From: Tulasnella sp. 424
Taxonomy: Eukaryota > Basidiomycota > Agaricomycetes > Cantharellales > Tulasnellaceae
Length of the DNA: 64,000 nucleotides
Reading direction: 5' to 3'
Assembly (NCBI GenBank): GCA_019633425.1
Contig: WSUB01000089.1
Coordinates: 1 to 64,000 of the forward strand
Made by a program: the position numbers and the translations under genes. Positions 22,582 through 33,881 of the stretch are shown here, piece by piece (position 1 is the stretch's first letter; every line of letters starts with the position of its first letter). The notes below the pieces were generated by a model. That model saw nothing but the letters and a program-made list of their open reading frames with translations. It made no database searches and was not told where the DNA came from.

Positions 22582-24780
22582 TCAGGTGTGGTAATCAATG
22601 AACGTGCCCCACCTCTCCATAACGGGTTGAACGATCCGTTCCCATTCTTTATTCTTGTAAGGACCACTCGTCGGCCGTATAAAGGTGAAGATCTCTTTGT
22701 GAACTTGTCCGCCTGTCGTAGAAACAGATGGCCCGGGTGAGTACTGCTGGTCGCAGGACCCAAGGGCGAGACGGGAGATACTCACAATCTTTACAAGGCT
22801 TGCGCACAACCATCTTGGGAGATTTAGCTTTCCCTTTCTTCCCGCCGGACCCAGTAGATCCATTGCTCCCATTACTGCCGCTCGAAGAATCGTCGAATTC
22901 GTCGTCATTGTCATCATCATCGTCGTCGTCGTCATCATCGTCCGCAGAAGCCTTGGCTTTCTTCTTCTTGGCAGAAGCAGAAGCACCGGCAGCAGCTCTA
23001 GTCTTGCGTTTCGGAGTCGATGTTGGAGTATCATCGCCAGCTGCTTTCTTGGAGGTTGGTTTGGTCTTGTGTTCAGAAGGAGCCGCACCGGTTCCTTTGA
23101 CTTGACCTTTGGAGAAGTCGTCGGCAAGGTAGGGCTTGTTGATGACCAAGTCCGCAAGTTCCAGGTGGATGAGACCTGTTACAAGGTCAATTTCAACGGT
23201 TAATCTCCAGTGACATTCACAGTGGGGCAGAAGAAATCAACGCTTACGTTCCAACCGATGACAATTCGCACCTTTCCTTCCAGCAGTAACAACACCTTTC
23301 ATCATGCTGACTCTTCCAGCCTCCTCAGTGTCTGGTCCCGGATACCAGCCTCTCAGAATCGGTTCTTTACTTTCACAGGTTTTGGTCCATTCGTCGATCC
23401 GTTTCACCAGGTTCACCGCTCGACCGACCTGAAAACCCAAATCGCAGCTGGTGAGTAACGCGCACACAACCTTCGTTCCGGAGAGCGTTACCTTCAGGTG
23501 GACTATTTCCTCGTGCTCCGTATCACGTAGTTCGTAGCAGTAGATGTAACCTGGGACGTCAGCCGTGCTGATGGGTTTCTCCATTTCGGCTCGAAGGATG
23601 GTTTGCGTATCCGGATGCAGGTACTTTGGGATCCAATCTATACAGCACCCGTAATTGGCTTCAGTCGATTTCCGAAAACGAAAACGAAACTCGAAACGAC
23701 CACCGCACCCTCGAAGTCCACCCAGCCCTTTGGACTGTAAAATCCACTGACGCCCAAGAGCTCTTTCGAATGTTGATGACAGTATCTTGGGACCTCATCT
23801 TCAGGATTGATAAATCCTAAGGGAACCCTCGCACGTCAGACATGTTCATCTCGGTACTAGGAGCCTGTTTACCTAGTGCAGGTGGAGTTTTGACTTTACG
23901 AGTACAACGAACGCCCTTCTTTGTAACTCCAGCACATTGACCGTCGACAGGAGCAGATTGAGACGCGGCTGAAGGAGGAGGTTGAGACGAAGCACGCCCG
24001 TACCCGGGAGCAGGGGAGGGCGAAGGTATCGTGGGTCCAGGACCCGGAGACGAAGCTGCGCTCTGTGACCCATCTGTGTAATAGTTTGAAAGACCCACGG
24101 TTAGGATTGAACTTGTTTGTCGTTTTCAACGGGGAATTACACTGACATGGATATGCAGAGCCTGCGGGGGCGAAACCTCCTGGGGTTCCCATCGGCGGCA
24201 TCAAATTATCGCCGCCCTGAGGTGTATTGCTCCCATAGTATCGTTGATATGGATCCCATGGCTCAGGAATTGGAATATTGCTGAATTGAGGAGGCCGCGG
24301 CAAGGGATTCTTTAAGGGCGGAAGGTAGTCGACGTTTTGAGAAGGTTGGCCGCCGTAGCGGAGGTCGGCACTGTTCCCAGGCGTCAACACTGGAGGAATT
24401 GATGCTGGGGGCGGAGAAGATGCTGGATTGCCTGTAGTGCAACGGCGAACGGGTGGGCGAGCGCTCCCGGCATAGTAGGCTCGTCCGACCAGGACCGAAC
24501 ATGACGCACCATAACTGGAATTGTTATTGTACGCATAACCAGGGGTCGACGCCCCTGAAGCGCCTCCTCCGACATTGAGATTGCTAAATTGACTTGGGAG
24601 GTTATCGTACGCTGCTGCTCCATACGGTTGAGCTGAAGGGAATGAAGGAGCTCCAGGCGGGGCAGAGTGCGGTGGGGCTGGAGGCTTGGGAGCTTGTTGT
24701 GGGTCGTCGTCCTCTGGCTTGTTGAGCTCCTCCTGGGCCTTGTCTACGATCACTTTCCCAAATTTGCGCCAGAATCCCAT
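22582..24780 (-). CDS. GIY-YIG (T5orf172/DUF1766) domain protein
   Basis: The function is unknown. The family carries a phage T5 Orf172-like, GIY-YIG-related domain. The start at 24780 (MGFWRKFGKVIVDKAQEELN) leads into a long Pro/Ser/Gly/Ala-rich N-terminus. A small Cys motif follows (GQCAGVTKKGVRCTRKVK), then an exon with YCHQHSKELLG, then DWIPKYLHPDTQTILRAEM and the domain core (DVPGYIYCYELRD; VGRAVNLVKRIDEW; ILRGWYPG; CHRLERLIHLELADL). The C-terminal part has a basic stretch, an Asp run, a second Lys-rich stretch and a last exon ending WERIVQPVMERWGTFIDYHT. Several introns split it. The order (Cys motif, HQH, GIY-YIG core) is the usual one for fungal members. It is divergently placed to the NCS1 transporter. 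Confidence 0.8.
22906..22942. repeat. Trinucleotide (GAT/GAC) run coding poly-Asp
   Basis: An impure trinucleotide repeat within the T5orf172 gene encodes 11 consecutive Asp residues, then Asn and further acidic residues, on the minus strand. It is likely to vary in length between strains. Confidence 0.8.
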
Positions 24781-25622
24781 CGTTGACTATCAGCGTCGAC
24801 GCACGAGAACAGGAGAGGTGGTAGGAGGTGTCGCAGGCAGGCAGCGGGGCCACAGTGCGTGAAAGAACCGCCTCGCGAATGAGGGGGGTTGTTCAGCTCT
24901 GAACTGGCGCGGGACGGAGTTAGCACGGCAATAGGCACTGCTTGTGGACCAAACAATCCCCTCAAAACCGTGACCACTCTCAGGCTCACTGCGGCTCTCT
25001 CGGCCTCGCTTCTTCTCGCCTTCACGAAGCCAACATTCGCTTACCCATTATTAACCCGCGTATTAAACCCGAAAACATGTCCGGATATCTCCGGGCACGG
25101 TATTGACGGGTTTTATGTGCCGAAAGCGATAATGCAGCATCCAAAAAGGGGCACGACTATATCTGGATGCAAAGTGTAAAGCCTCCACCGCCGGCACAGC
25201 ATGAACCGCGGATTGGATTAGACTTTGCCCCAGATAAAAGCCGTTGGTCTTCTATTCCTAGCGCGTAGTGCCTGAGACCAGTCTGGGGAGAAGGAGAAGG
25301 AGCCATATGGTTGCGTGGAGTCCTTATCTCTCCGATCCGTCCTTCTAACCAACCAGCAATCATGAAAAGGAGCGCCACCTTGGGCATCTTCACGAATTTC
25401 GTTAACCAAGCAGACATCCGGATTCTGAAAGTTCCTTCACACATCGGATCGACCGGCTACCCCTGTAGTACCCTTCCCTGGATTTGATGGGAACAGGTGG
25501 CTTATCGTCCTTAAAACCAGCACACGAGCAACTGTCTGGGCGTTCGCGCACCTCTCCTTCTCCCCCTCCCTTTCTCATCCCTCCTTCTTCTTTACGGCCA
25601 GTTCTCCGTTGGAAGCGGAAAC
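24781..25622. promoter_or_regulatory. Divergent intergenic region
   Basis: An 842-bp region lies between two genes transcribed away from each other. Short open frames at 24889-25179 and 25157-25444 have no recognisable domains. The final ~70 bp before 25623 are CT-rich, as expected of a fungal leader. Nothing else was recognised. Confidence 0.45.
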
Positions 25623-27538
25623 ATGTCCAGTGTCAAGCAGCGTGTCTCCAAACTCACTCAACCCAGTTCTTGGGTCCTCGAGCCCGAAGCAGCGACCTTT
25701 GCTCCCAACAACAAATGGAGCAACAAGGATATGGACGTTGTCCCGCCGCATTTACGGACTTGGAGCAGCTGGGACTTTGTTGCATATGTACGTCTCCGAC
25801 TTGCGGTGGTTAGATCGGGTGTTGAGACCCTGTTTTCAACCTCGTGTGTAGTGGCTGTCCGATGCAGCCAACGTCGCCACCTGGAACATGGCGTCTAGTA
25901 TGCTTGCCATTGGCTTATCATGGCGTCAAGTCCTCCCCGCCATTGCGGTCGGCCACTTTATCATCGCCATCGTGATCACGCTCAACGGTACCATCGGAGC
26001 TCAACTTCATGTCCCATTCCCCGTCGTCAATCGCTCCTCTTTTGGCTTCTACTTTGCATACTTCTCCATAATCAGTCGTGCGATTTTGGCCATGTTCTGG
26101 TTCGTCCGAACCTTCAACCACATCACTTTAACCGTGTCATCTGACCCGTGCCCTTCTTTCCGCCTGACAGGTTCGGCATCCAAACCACAACCGGCGGCGA
26201 ATGCGTCTACCAGATGCTCAAAGCCATCTGGCCATCCATTCAACACTTACCTAACCATCTCCCCGAAAACGCTAGCATCACTACCTCCGCGATGATGTGC
26301 TACTTCCTCTATTGGATCATTCAACTCCCGCTGCTCCTCGTCCCCGTTCACAAGATCCGCTGGTTATTCAATATTAAATCCATCATTGTCCCCGCTTGCT
26401 GGCTATCCATGTTCATCTGGGCCCTCGCCAAGACTGGCGGTGCATCTGGAACGAGCATTTACAGCCAACCTGCGACGATCCATGGGAGCAAAGCCGTTTG
26501 GGCGTGGTTCGGTGCTGTGAACTCGGCGTTGGGCAACTTTGCGACTCTCGGTGTCAACATTCCCGATTTCACGAGGTTCGCAAGGAGTCCCAGGGCACAG
26601 TATGCCCAGATGCTGGTTATCCCTGTGGCGTTCACGTTCTTTGCCTTCATTGGTCTTACCGTTACTTCCTCCGGCTACGAGATCTACGGCAAAGGCTACC
26701 TTTGGGATCCTCTCACTCTCATCGACCAATGGTGTGTCCCCATCCATCCTAACACTCCTAAAGAGAGGAAAACTAACTTTCAGACTTTTCGATTCAGGGA
26801 CAACCGCGCCGCCGCTTTCTTCGCCTCATTCTGCTTCGCCCTCGCCACCGTCGCAACCAACATCGGAGCCAACTCAATCTCCTGCGCAAACGATCTCACC
26901 GCTCTCGCACCCCGGTACATCAACATCCGTCGCGGTCAAGTCATTTGCGCGCTCATCGGAGGATGGGTCCTCTGCCCTTGGGAGATCTTGGCTTCCGCTA
27001 TCGGATTCTTGACTTTCATGGGAGGATATACGATCGTTCTTGGCCCGATTTCGGCCATTATGATTGTGGATTACTACTTGGTCCACAAGAAGAAGATCGA
27101 TACCCCTAGCTTGTACAGGCCGAAGGGGAGGTATCGTTACACTGGCGGTGTAGTAAGTCCAAGTCTCTGACTTGCCTACCTTAGCCAACTAAACCATTGG
27201 TTTTCCCTCCCTCTCTATAGAACATGCGGGCCTTGGCAGCGATCATCGTCGCAGTCCCACCAAACCTCCCCGGACTCATCAACGCAATCAACCCCAAGAT
27301 CGACGTTGGTGGAGGCATCTACCCTTACAACATCGCCTACCTGCTCGGGTTCACCCTCGCCGGTACCGTCTACTATACTCTTTCGATCGTCTTCCCTCCA
27401 ACGGAGACCCTCCTGGACGCGCCCATTACTGGCGAGGACGAAGTTGAGCGGAAGATTCCTTCGGAGCATGACGAAGAGGGTTCGATCGACGAGAAGAAGG
27501 GGCCGAACGCACGGGAAGCTGTCGTCGAGGTCCTTTAG
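25623..27538 (+). CDS. NCS1 nucleobase:cation symporter (Fur4/Dal4/Thi7-like permease)
   Basis: This is a plasma-membrane symporter of the NCS1 family; substrates in fungi include uracil, allantoin, uridine, thiamine and nicotinamide riboside. The N-terminal hydrophilic part contains NKDMDVVPPHLRTWSSWDFV. The helices that follow include WLSDAANVATWNMASSMLAIGLSWRQ, the VNRSSFGFYFAYF block, GIQTTTGGECVYQMLKAIWPS (formed by splicing at ~26103/26171), NIPDFTRFARSP and NIGANSISCANDLTALAPRYINIRRGQ. GGYTIVLGPISAIMIVDYYLVHKKK and a charged cytosolic tail end at 27538. About 12 helices are expected and the motifs for them are present. Five introns are evident. The exact substrate cannot be told from sequence. 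Confidence 0.9.
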
Positions 27539-28998
27539 AAGGGGTAGTGGTTGCTAACTTTGACCTTCACGATGACGGTTATCTCAAGTCTATGCCTTGC
27601 CAGTTTAGTCTACTTCGTTTTTTTTGTAGTATTTTGGGGGTTACCTATTTAGAATGATCAGCTTCGATTTCACCGCTCTACCGTGCCGTGCGTTAGCTGA
27701 TTTGAGTGGTAAGCATGCTCATGCGATTGAGGTGGCCCAAACCGGGGTCGGAGTCCGTCGGACGTCCCAAGAGCAGAGCTACACACTCACGTGCTCACGT
27801 ACCCATATTGGGCCCAAATACCCCATCGTTTTCGGACGTATCGAGTCCAACAACGAGATATCTTAGTGTAATGCACAAGATAGCTCAGTAATTGTACCGG
27901 TATTTAAAGGCCGCGGGCATATGCGGAGGGTTCGCTAATGTCAGGTCCTACCCGGAGCCAACTGCTTAACCCAAATTATGCAGCAAGCACTGCCAATACG
28001 AACACGAACCGTTTATTGCAAGTCTTGTATCTCTTCCTACTCTCGACATCGGTGCTGCATAGCATGCATTCTATCCAATAGCGCTTCCGCTTCAGAAGGA
28101 CCGTGATGCCTTCGTCCGCTACACTGAATGAAAGTGGCGATGGACTGACAGGCGGACAAAATGCTCTTGGCGGTCATGCCGCCTGGAAGCACAATGGGAA
28201 CTCGCCAAATGCGGACATACTTGCAGGAATTTGGAACCGGAGCTAGGGTTTCGACTCTACCCAGAACCCATATGGACTCGATTAGGATATGTGAAGAAAG
28301 TGGGAGACCATGTCAGCATCGTCGATGCGGAGCTACCTGAGAGGGCTGGAATCAATACTTAAGTTACAGACCAGACTAAACGTCACAAACTGGAGGAGAA
28401 GGAAGTGCGGAGGCAAACGGAGGCGGCGGAGCGGAAGTCGAGGAATAACCGAGAAAGTCGATGAGCGCTTAAAGACGTCCTAAATTCTGCTGGTAAGTCC
28501 TGACATAACGGGTTCAGGGAACTGTCGACAGTTGTAGCGGAAAACTGAGCTCATTTGTTGGTACCGAGTCTACGAATTCATTTAAGCCCGACGGAGAAGT
28601 TGAGAGCGGGGAGTAGTCGGGCCGCCGTCATCCTTCTCAATCTTCATGCCATCACCATCGATGTCCATATCATCGACTTCTTGATCACTAGCAAGGAACG
28701 CACTGAGGGGTTGGGGACCCGCGCGGGGATTCTACTCGTGGGTTCACCAACAGGAAAACGTTTCGTCAGCAGTGAAAAAGTTCATCAAAGAACTTTCAAA
28801 GTCGAGGAAGGAGTAGTTGTAGTTTCATATTAGAGAGCCTGCGATGCACGAATTTGGAACAAAATCGACGTGCGGAACACATTCAGCAAAGAATCTTGTA
28901 CCACACGTCAGGGCAGTTAATGGAGTCCTAACAATGATTACAAATTACTTTGAGTGCTACAGTACTGTAGCTTGTTGAAGCACTGGAGGGTAAATATG
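27539..28998. other. Gene-poor spacer
   Basis: About 1.46 kb follow the transporter gene. Short open frames (27654-27866, 28555-28833) have no recognisable domains or plausible splice partners. I see no repeat shared with the rest of the window until the inverted repeat that starts at ~29000. Confidence 0.5.
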
Positions 28999-28999
28999 C

Positions 29000-29520
29000 A
29001 AATTACAGAGGGCACATGCGGGTTTCATGCCAGGTTGGAGCAAATTGTCGCCTTTCCGCGTATCAGAAACAATGATTTGGATTTGTCGTCAAAAAGGGCA
29101 CATGTTTGGGTCATGGCAATTGCTTTGCTAAAGAGATGGAGAAGTTACAAGGGGGACTGGGTAAAAGCTACCTGGTAGACGCCGGCTGGAATGTGACGGA
29201 CCGAAAGAAGCGTGTGAGTCCTGCCTCTTTCGATCCTCTTTCTACACTTCTTTCGGTTCGTCACATTCCAATCGCGAGTCCTGCCTCTTTCGATCCTCTT
29301 TCTACGCTTCTTTCGGTCCATCACATTCCAGCCGGCGTCTACCCAGGTAGCTTTTACCCAGTCCCCCTTGTAACTTCTCCATCTCTTTAGCAAAGCAAAT
29401 TGCCATGACCCAAACATGTGCCCTCTTTGATGACAAATCCAAATCATTGTTTCTGATACGCGGAAAGGCGACAATTTACTCCAACCTGGCACGAAACCCG
29501 CACACGCCACTCTGTAGTTT
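29000..29520. mobile_element. Fold-back (MITE-like) element with ~215-bp inverted arms
   Basis: Positions 29000-29213 and 29303-29520 are near-perfect inverted copies of each other. Both arms carry, in opposite orientation, the string AGAGATGGAGAAGTTACAAG. The centre holds two direct copies of a 60-bp unit (29214-29273 and 29274-29333), the second running into the right arm. There is no coding capacity for a transposase. Long terminal inversions with a short centre fit a fold-back or MITE-like element mobilised in trans. A recent inverted duplication is the alternative. I could not identify a clear target-site duplication at the ends. Confidence 0.65.
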
Positions 29521-29654
29521 TGAAATGGGTATCGTGCTAACCCAAAGAAGGGCCGATTGAATCTTATATAGACTGAGGTAGCTAGAGCCCCCGGTCTCAG
29601 TCATCTACCTCACCAGTGTTTTTTTTTTCTTCACCCCAATTGCGCTTTTCCCTC

Positions 29655-30426
29655 ATGTCAATCCCCAGAATTCGTGATCTTGTCAAACCTCAGAGAAAGC
29701 GTACAATACCTATGATTTCATTCATAGCGTGAGTCTCTCAGGAAGCACCCTCGCATACACCTGTTTCCCATCTCACTGCTGTGGTGTGTGCGGTCTGTAA
29801 CTAGAGCGGCGCTGCAGCACGCGGATCCACACCCACTGACAATTCGAAAAATACGCAAAATTATACAAAAATATCAACCCTGGAGAATACACAAATGTCG
29901 CGGGGCTGACAAGAAGACGGCTGCCGAGGTAAGATCAGTTTCCCAGTACTTAGGACGTTCATGAGAGCCCCTAACTACGCATCACGTGACAGAGTAATAT
30001 CCGGTGGATCCTATCCAAGTCGCCGGCCTTTGCACCAGACCCGTCCCTTCCTGGCTTCTGGCGCATGACAGGAGAACATCTGGTTAGAACGAGCGAGCTC
30101 CTGCCAAAATACACCTTGGCGCCCGAGAGACTCGTGCTACTTGATTTACGACCAGCAGCCACTCACGCCCCACGAACGCTTGGGGCCGAAGCGGAAGTGA
30201 GAGGGATAACAGAAGCAGGATGGCAAGGATCAGCAGGGGCAGAAAGTCGAGTATGGACCCAAACACAGCAGCACAGCTACCAGTATGTTTTGTTCTTGCT
30301 AATGTATCTTCGTGCGTGCTAATACATATCGATCTTAGCGACTGGGTAGAAAGTCTGTGGGTTTCGTTTGGGTCGTCAGAAACGACTTTTCAAGAGCCAG
30401 ACAGGTTGGAGAGTCAGGTATTCTGA
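29655..30426 (+). CDS. Small hypothetical protein, possibly forkhead-like winged helix
   Basis: Four exons join in phase (29655-29728, 29805-29928, 29993-30282, 30339-30426) to give 191 aa. Residues ~20-75 resemble a forkhead domain. A helix IPMISFIAAALQ matches the IALAI-type first helix, and PLTIRKIRKIIQKYQPW matches LTLxxIYxxI.xxFPYY. SNIRWILSKSPAF matches NSIRHNLSxNxxF, and PGFWRM matches PGKGxYWxL. The match is weak and by eye. The C-terminal half is rich in Ala/Glu and not recognised. The gene starts 135 bp after the fold-back element, and the sequence before it includes a T-rich tract and a CACC-containing leader. If real, it would be a small DNA-binding protein; it could also be a chance exon chain. 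Confidence 0.4.
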
Positions 30427-31121
30427 CAACGAACATGTGTTCATGAGCTAGACAGAGATAGGCGTTAAGCCTTTCTTGGAACCAGATTGTACAATTGTTA
30501 CTGTATTGCCAGACGTCTTCAACTCTCGCTGAATATGTTGACTCTCATCGCTGGATCTAATTCTGTCTATTGGTTTGGTTGCCCATAGTCGTTCGGTCCT
30601 GAGGAAGGCTCTAGCAGTGGCACATCGGGCAATCCAGTTTCGCAATGAAGACATCGCGGGGACATCAAAATCGTACTGAAAGTCTCTCCGACCGCTAAAA
30701 GTAGGCTTAAGCGCGATTCCAGACCGCAAAGCTTTCGACTCAGACCTATACAACTCAGCGAGCACTATTTGGAACGATAAGCTTTATTTCGCCGCTGCAA
30801 ACGACCGAGGGCGATCTGATTTGAAGCCGTTAGCCTCTCGCGACTTCGAAGTGAGGTTAAACCCTTGAGCACAAGTTCCAAATTGGACCTAAATTTCGGA
30901 GATATCAATGAAAAACTGAATGTCTTATTAGATTGAAAAATAAGGGGAAGAGAATGCACTAGTCTTCTAGGAGACCGCAAGTGAAAGCAGTGAGCAAACG
31001 AATGTCAAGCCCTACACGGAGTTCCCAGTGAGTATCACCAACAACCCAACCCTACAGACCTTTCCTCACTTCCTCAGTTTCAAACCGACCTTCAGTATTC
31101 TCAAATCGATCTCTCAATACC
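30427..31121. other. Unassigned spacer
   Basis: This holds antisense open frames at 30448-30765 and 30765-30980 that begin without ATG and show no domain. The stretch just before 31122 (AATCGATCTCTCAATACC) looks like a fungal leader for the small gene that follows. Confidence 0.4.
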
Positions 31122-31397
31122 ATGCACTTTTCCTCCAACGCTGGATTGAGCTATCCAGTCCTCAAGGGCAGAGGAAAACTTGTAAAGGAGTATCGGGCTA
31201 ACTGCGAACGCTGCGGTAGCCAAGTCCTAACCGGACCAAAATGCGATGGCTGTGGCAAAAGGTACGATAAGTTTGTGCATCCCTGCCGACGCTGGACTGA
31301 TTGCGTTTCAGAGCACCTCGAGCCAACAAATCCGATGACACTAGTTCCCAAGATAGCGGCTTTTGAACTAAACCTGTGCTACGCGGCAGCGAAGTGA
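31122..31397 (+). CDS. Small protein with two CxxC knuckles, hypothetical
   Basis: This is a single-exon frame of 91 aa starting at an ATG. Residues ~28-60 read CERCGSQVLTGPKCDGCGKR, then a further CRRWTDC. This is a four-Cys pattern CxxC-x(8)-CxxC that could bind one zinc ion, plus an extra Cys pair. The remainder is not recognised. A plausible leader precedes it and no intron is needed. It could be a zinc-ribbon-like small protein or a fragment of a larger, decayed gene. Function is not assigned. Confidence 0.4.
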   Translation: MHFSSNAGLSYPVLKGRGKLVKEYRANCERCGSQVLTGPKCDGCGKRYDKFVHPCRRWTDCVSEHLEPTNPMTLVPKIAAFELNLCYAAAK

Positions 31398-32573
31398 AGA
31401 ACTTGTGAGTGGCTGCTTGTAGTCACAATAGCATGAGTGATATTAACCTTATGAAATTTGCATGGAGACTTTGCATCTGTTTTCTATCTCTCTTCCGACC
31501 TGTATACACTGCTTAGCGTACTTTCTATCCTTCTTGATGCCTTTCGTGCTGTACCTATATGAATGAAAAGCTCATTCTATAACATAACGATATCAAGAAC
31601 CACCAAACCCAGGTGATCCCAGAAATGAATTGCTTTGGTCGCTAGCACGTTGGTATGATCTCCAAGCGCTACTAGACAGCCAGCCAGCCTTCGGACGTGA
31701 TACGGCAACGAAGCTACCCTTTGGATCACATAGTCCTTTCTTTTCCATCAATCATCTTCTTGTCCCCATGAATTATTGCCGATACTGTATTAAAGGCCGT
31801 GTTCGGCATCAATGCCGGCGGTCCCTGCTGCTCAACATCTTCGAACGGCTCCATCAGGAGCATCGCCAACAATGCGGCCGGTCACCAGTTATTGTTCAGA
31901 ATGCCTCAGGATTTGGGGGAGAAGTTAAAACAGACTCATGCAAGCGTTACGATAGCCAGCGGGTTTTCGCTCAGCAATGGGTATACAAGGTCATTGTATG
32001 TAGAGGCGCAACTTTCGCCGAGAGGATGTAACCCGGATATTGGGTTCTTGGAAGCCTCTTGGGAATTGATTGTCTTCTTACTCCCGAGGCTGGGTTCGCT
32101 AACGCTGGGTGTTAGGGTAATGTGTATGATGAACCGATTTGCGATGACCAGGTGGCGTGAGCGTCCCCAAATTCTGGTGTATGCGTGTACGTACACATTA
32201 TGCCACAGCCAGAGAACGGCTTTCCTGGGTAGTTCGGGGAGCTGTGGATTCGTGCATGCGGTAAGTTGAGAAGACAAAGCCCCAAACGTGTATATGTACA
32301 TTCGACGTGACCCTGACAAGGCTCACGAGGGCTGTGTTGAATGCAAACATTTCCTGATAAGGTAATTATGTCGTTTTAGCGTATCATAAATGCGGGTCAA
32401 CACGCAGAAGGTATAAATGTGTCAGGAGTCCTGCGAGAAGGCCCCCTGCAAACCTTTACATCGGTCTGAAGCACTGCCCTGCCTCACCCGAATCCAATTA
32501 ACACGTAGTAAGAATAAGCACCCTTTTTAGCTGTTGCTTGCCTGCTCATCTCAAACTTCCAGACGCGTCGAAG
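31398..32573. other. Spacer and promoter of APH kinase 1
   Basis: Nothing is recognised between the small CxxC frame and the kinase, apart from open frames without ATG starts at 31630-32031 and 31799-32269. A TATA box (TATAAAT at 32412-32418) lies about 160 bp before the kinase ATG, the same spacing as in the paralogue downstream. Confidence 0.45.
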
Positions 32574-33881
32574 ATGAGTTCAATCGAACTTGGCCCGAGT
32601 GAACATTGGGAGGACGTCGATTCCGCCCTCGAAGATTCCGACCCAAGTTACATCAAATGGATCACTGGAACATTTTCCAGTCTTCCTTTAGACCGGTTCG
32701 AACAGCACATCAGTCGCCTACGAACCCCAGAAATACCGTGCGCGATCAACCGCAAGCGCTACGTCTGGGGCCATTACCATCTCGTCCTCGAAGTCGCGTT
32801 TGAGGACTCCGTATACTGGATCCTGCGTGTCCGAATGCCATCTCAACTTCCCGCTTGGTCGCCGGAGGCATCCCCTGCATCGGCCATTCGTTCTGTCGAG
32901 AGCGAAGTCGCGACGCTCCGCTTCATACGAGAGCGAACAACTATACCCGTACCCCAAGTCTTCGACTTCGCGTTAAGTACGGACAACCAATTTGGTGTCA
33001 TTTACACCGTCATGTCAGTCGCACCGGGTAAAGATATCTTCGCTCAAGGCATCGACTTGGCCGGAATCGACCAGCCAGAGCAGCAACAAAACATAGCCAA
33101 GGCTCAAGTGTTCCTCAAAGATGCAGCCGACATGCAACTCCAGCTCAGCCAATTGCGACTCAATAGAATCGGGTCCATCTACTTTGATCCCAAAGACAAT
33201 TCTCAGTATGTTATAGGACCCATCGCGGAGACGGGGCTTGGCCCATTCAACACTGCGATTGAATTCTACGCAACAGAGGCCGATCTCTTCCGCTACAAGA
33301 TGATCAATTGGACGGAACCTCGGACTCGCAGGCGGCAGCAAATGCTCTGGCTTGCATGGCTCTACCGCGCAGCTCTCTTGGCTGCCGTAGACTCTCGTGA
33401 CGATCATGGACCTTTCCCCCTGTTCCACGGTGACCTTCATGGCAAGAATATTCACCTAGATGAGGAAGGTCGGCAGGTCTCTGTGTTTGACTGGGATAGT
33501 ACATTTGCAGCTCCAGTGGAGTCATTCGCTGTTCCAGGCTGGCATTTGTCCCATGCAGAGCCTTTCCAGGAGCAAGGAGCGAACAAAGCGGCCTGTGAAA
33601 TGTTCCTTCAAGCTCTCCTCAATCAGGAGAAAGAGGGGAAGGTACTGCTACCAGCATTTCCATCCGGTCGCTCTCTCTCCCAGCTCTACTCCACATTCAG
33701 CAGTCATCTGGTAAATGAATTAACCACGACTCATCCAGATTACGAAATATTTGGAGGAAGACTGTATCGGACGCTGTTCGGAGACGATGCCGACATCAAT
33801 GCAGCCTTCGAGGGATTTAGGAAGTCAAAATTGGGCAGGGAGTGGCTCGCTGCCTCGGGAGATGAAGAAATTGACGCGTAG
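32574..33881 (+). CDS. APH-family (aminoglycoside phosphotransferase-like) kinase, copy 1
   Basis: This intronless 435-aa protein belongs to the phosphotransferase (PF01636) family. Fungal members are abundant, and their substrates are mostly unknown small molecules. The N-lobe carries VYWILRVRMP and a helix SVESEVATLRFIRERTTIPVP, then FGVIYTVMSVAPG as hinge. The C-lobe has the catalytic loop FHGDLHGKNIHLDEEG (Asp of HGDLH as base, Asn as metal ligand) and the metal-binding FDWDST. Both are intact, so an active kinase is likely. The start at 32574 follows alignment with copy 2 (WEDVDSALED against WEGVESALED). Absence of introns is unusual among its neighbours. A paralogue follows 770 bp downstream on the same strand. 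Confidence 0.85.
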   Translation: MSSIELGPSEHWEDVDSALEDSDPSYIKWITGTFSSLPLDRFEQHISRLRTPEIPCAINRKRYVWGHYHLVLEVAFEDSVYWILRVRMPSQLPAWSPEASPASAIRSVESEVATLRFIRERTTIPVPQVFDFALSTDNQFGVIYTVMSVAPGKDIFAQGIDLAGIDQPEQQQNIAKAQVFLKDAADMQLQLSQLRLNRIGSIYFDPKDNSQYVIGPIAETGLGPFNTAIEFYATEADLFRYKMINWTEPRTRRRQQMLWLAWLYRAALLAAVDSRDDHGPFPLFHGDLHGKNIHLDEEGRQVSVFDWDSTFAAPVESFAVPGWHLSHAEPFQEQGANKAACEMFLQALLNQEKEGKVLLPAFPSGRSLSQLYSTFSSHLVNELTTTHPDYEIFGGRLYRTLFGDDADINAAFEGFRKSKLGREWLAASGDEEIDA

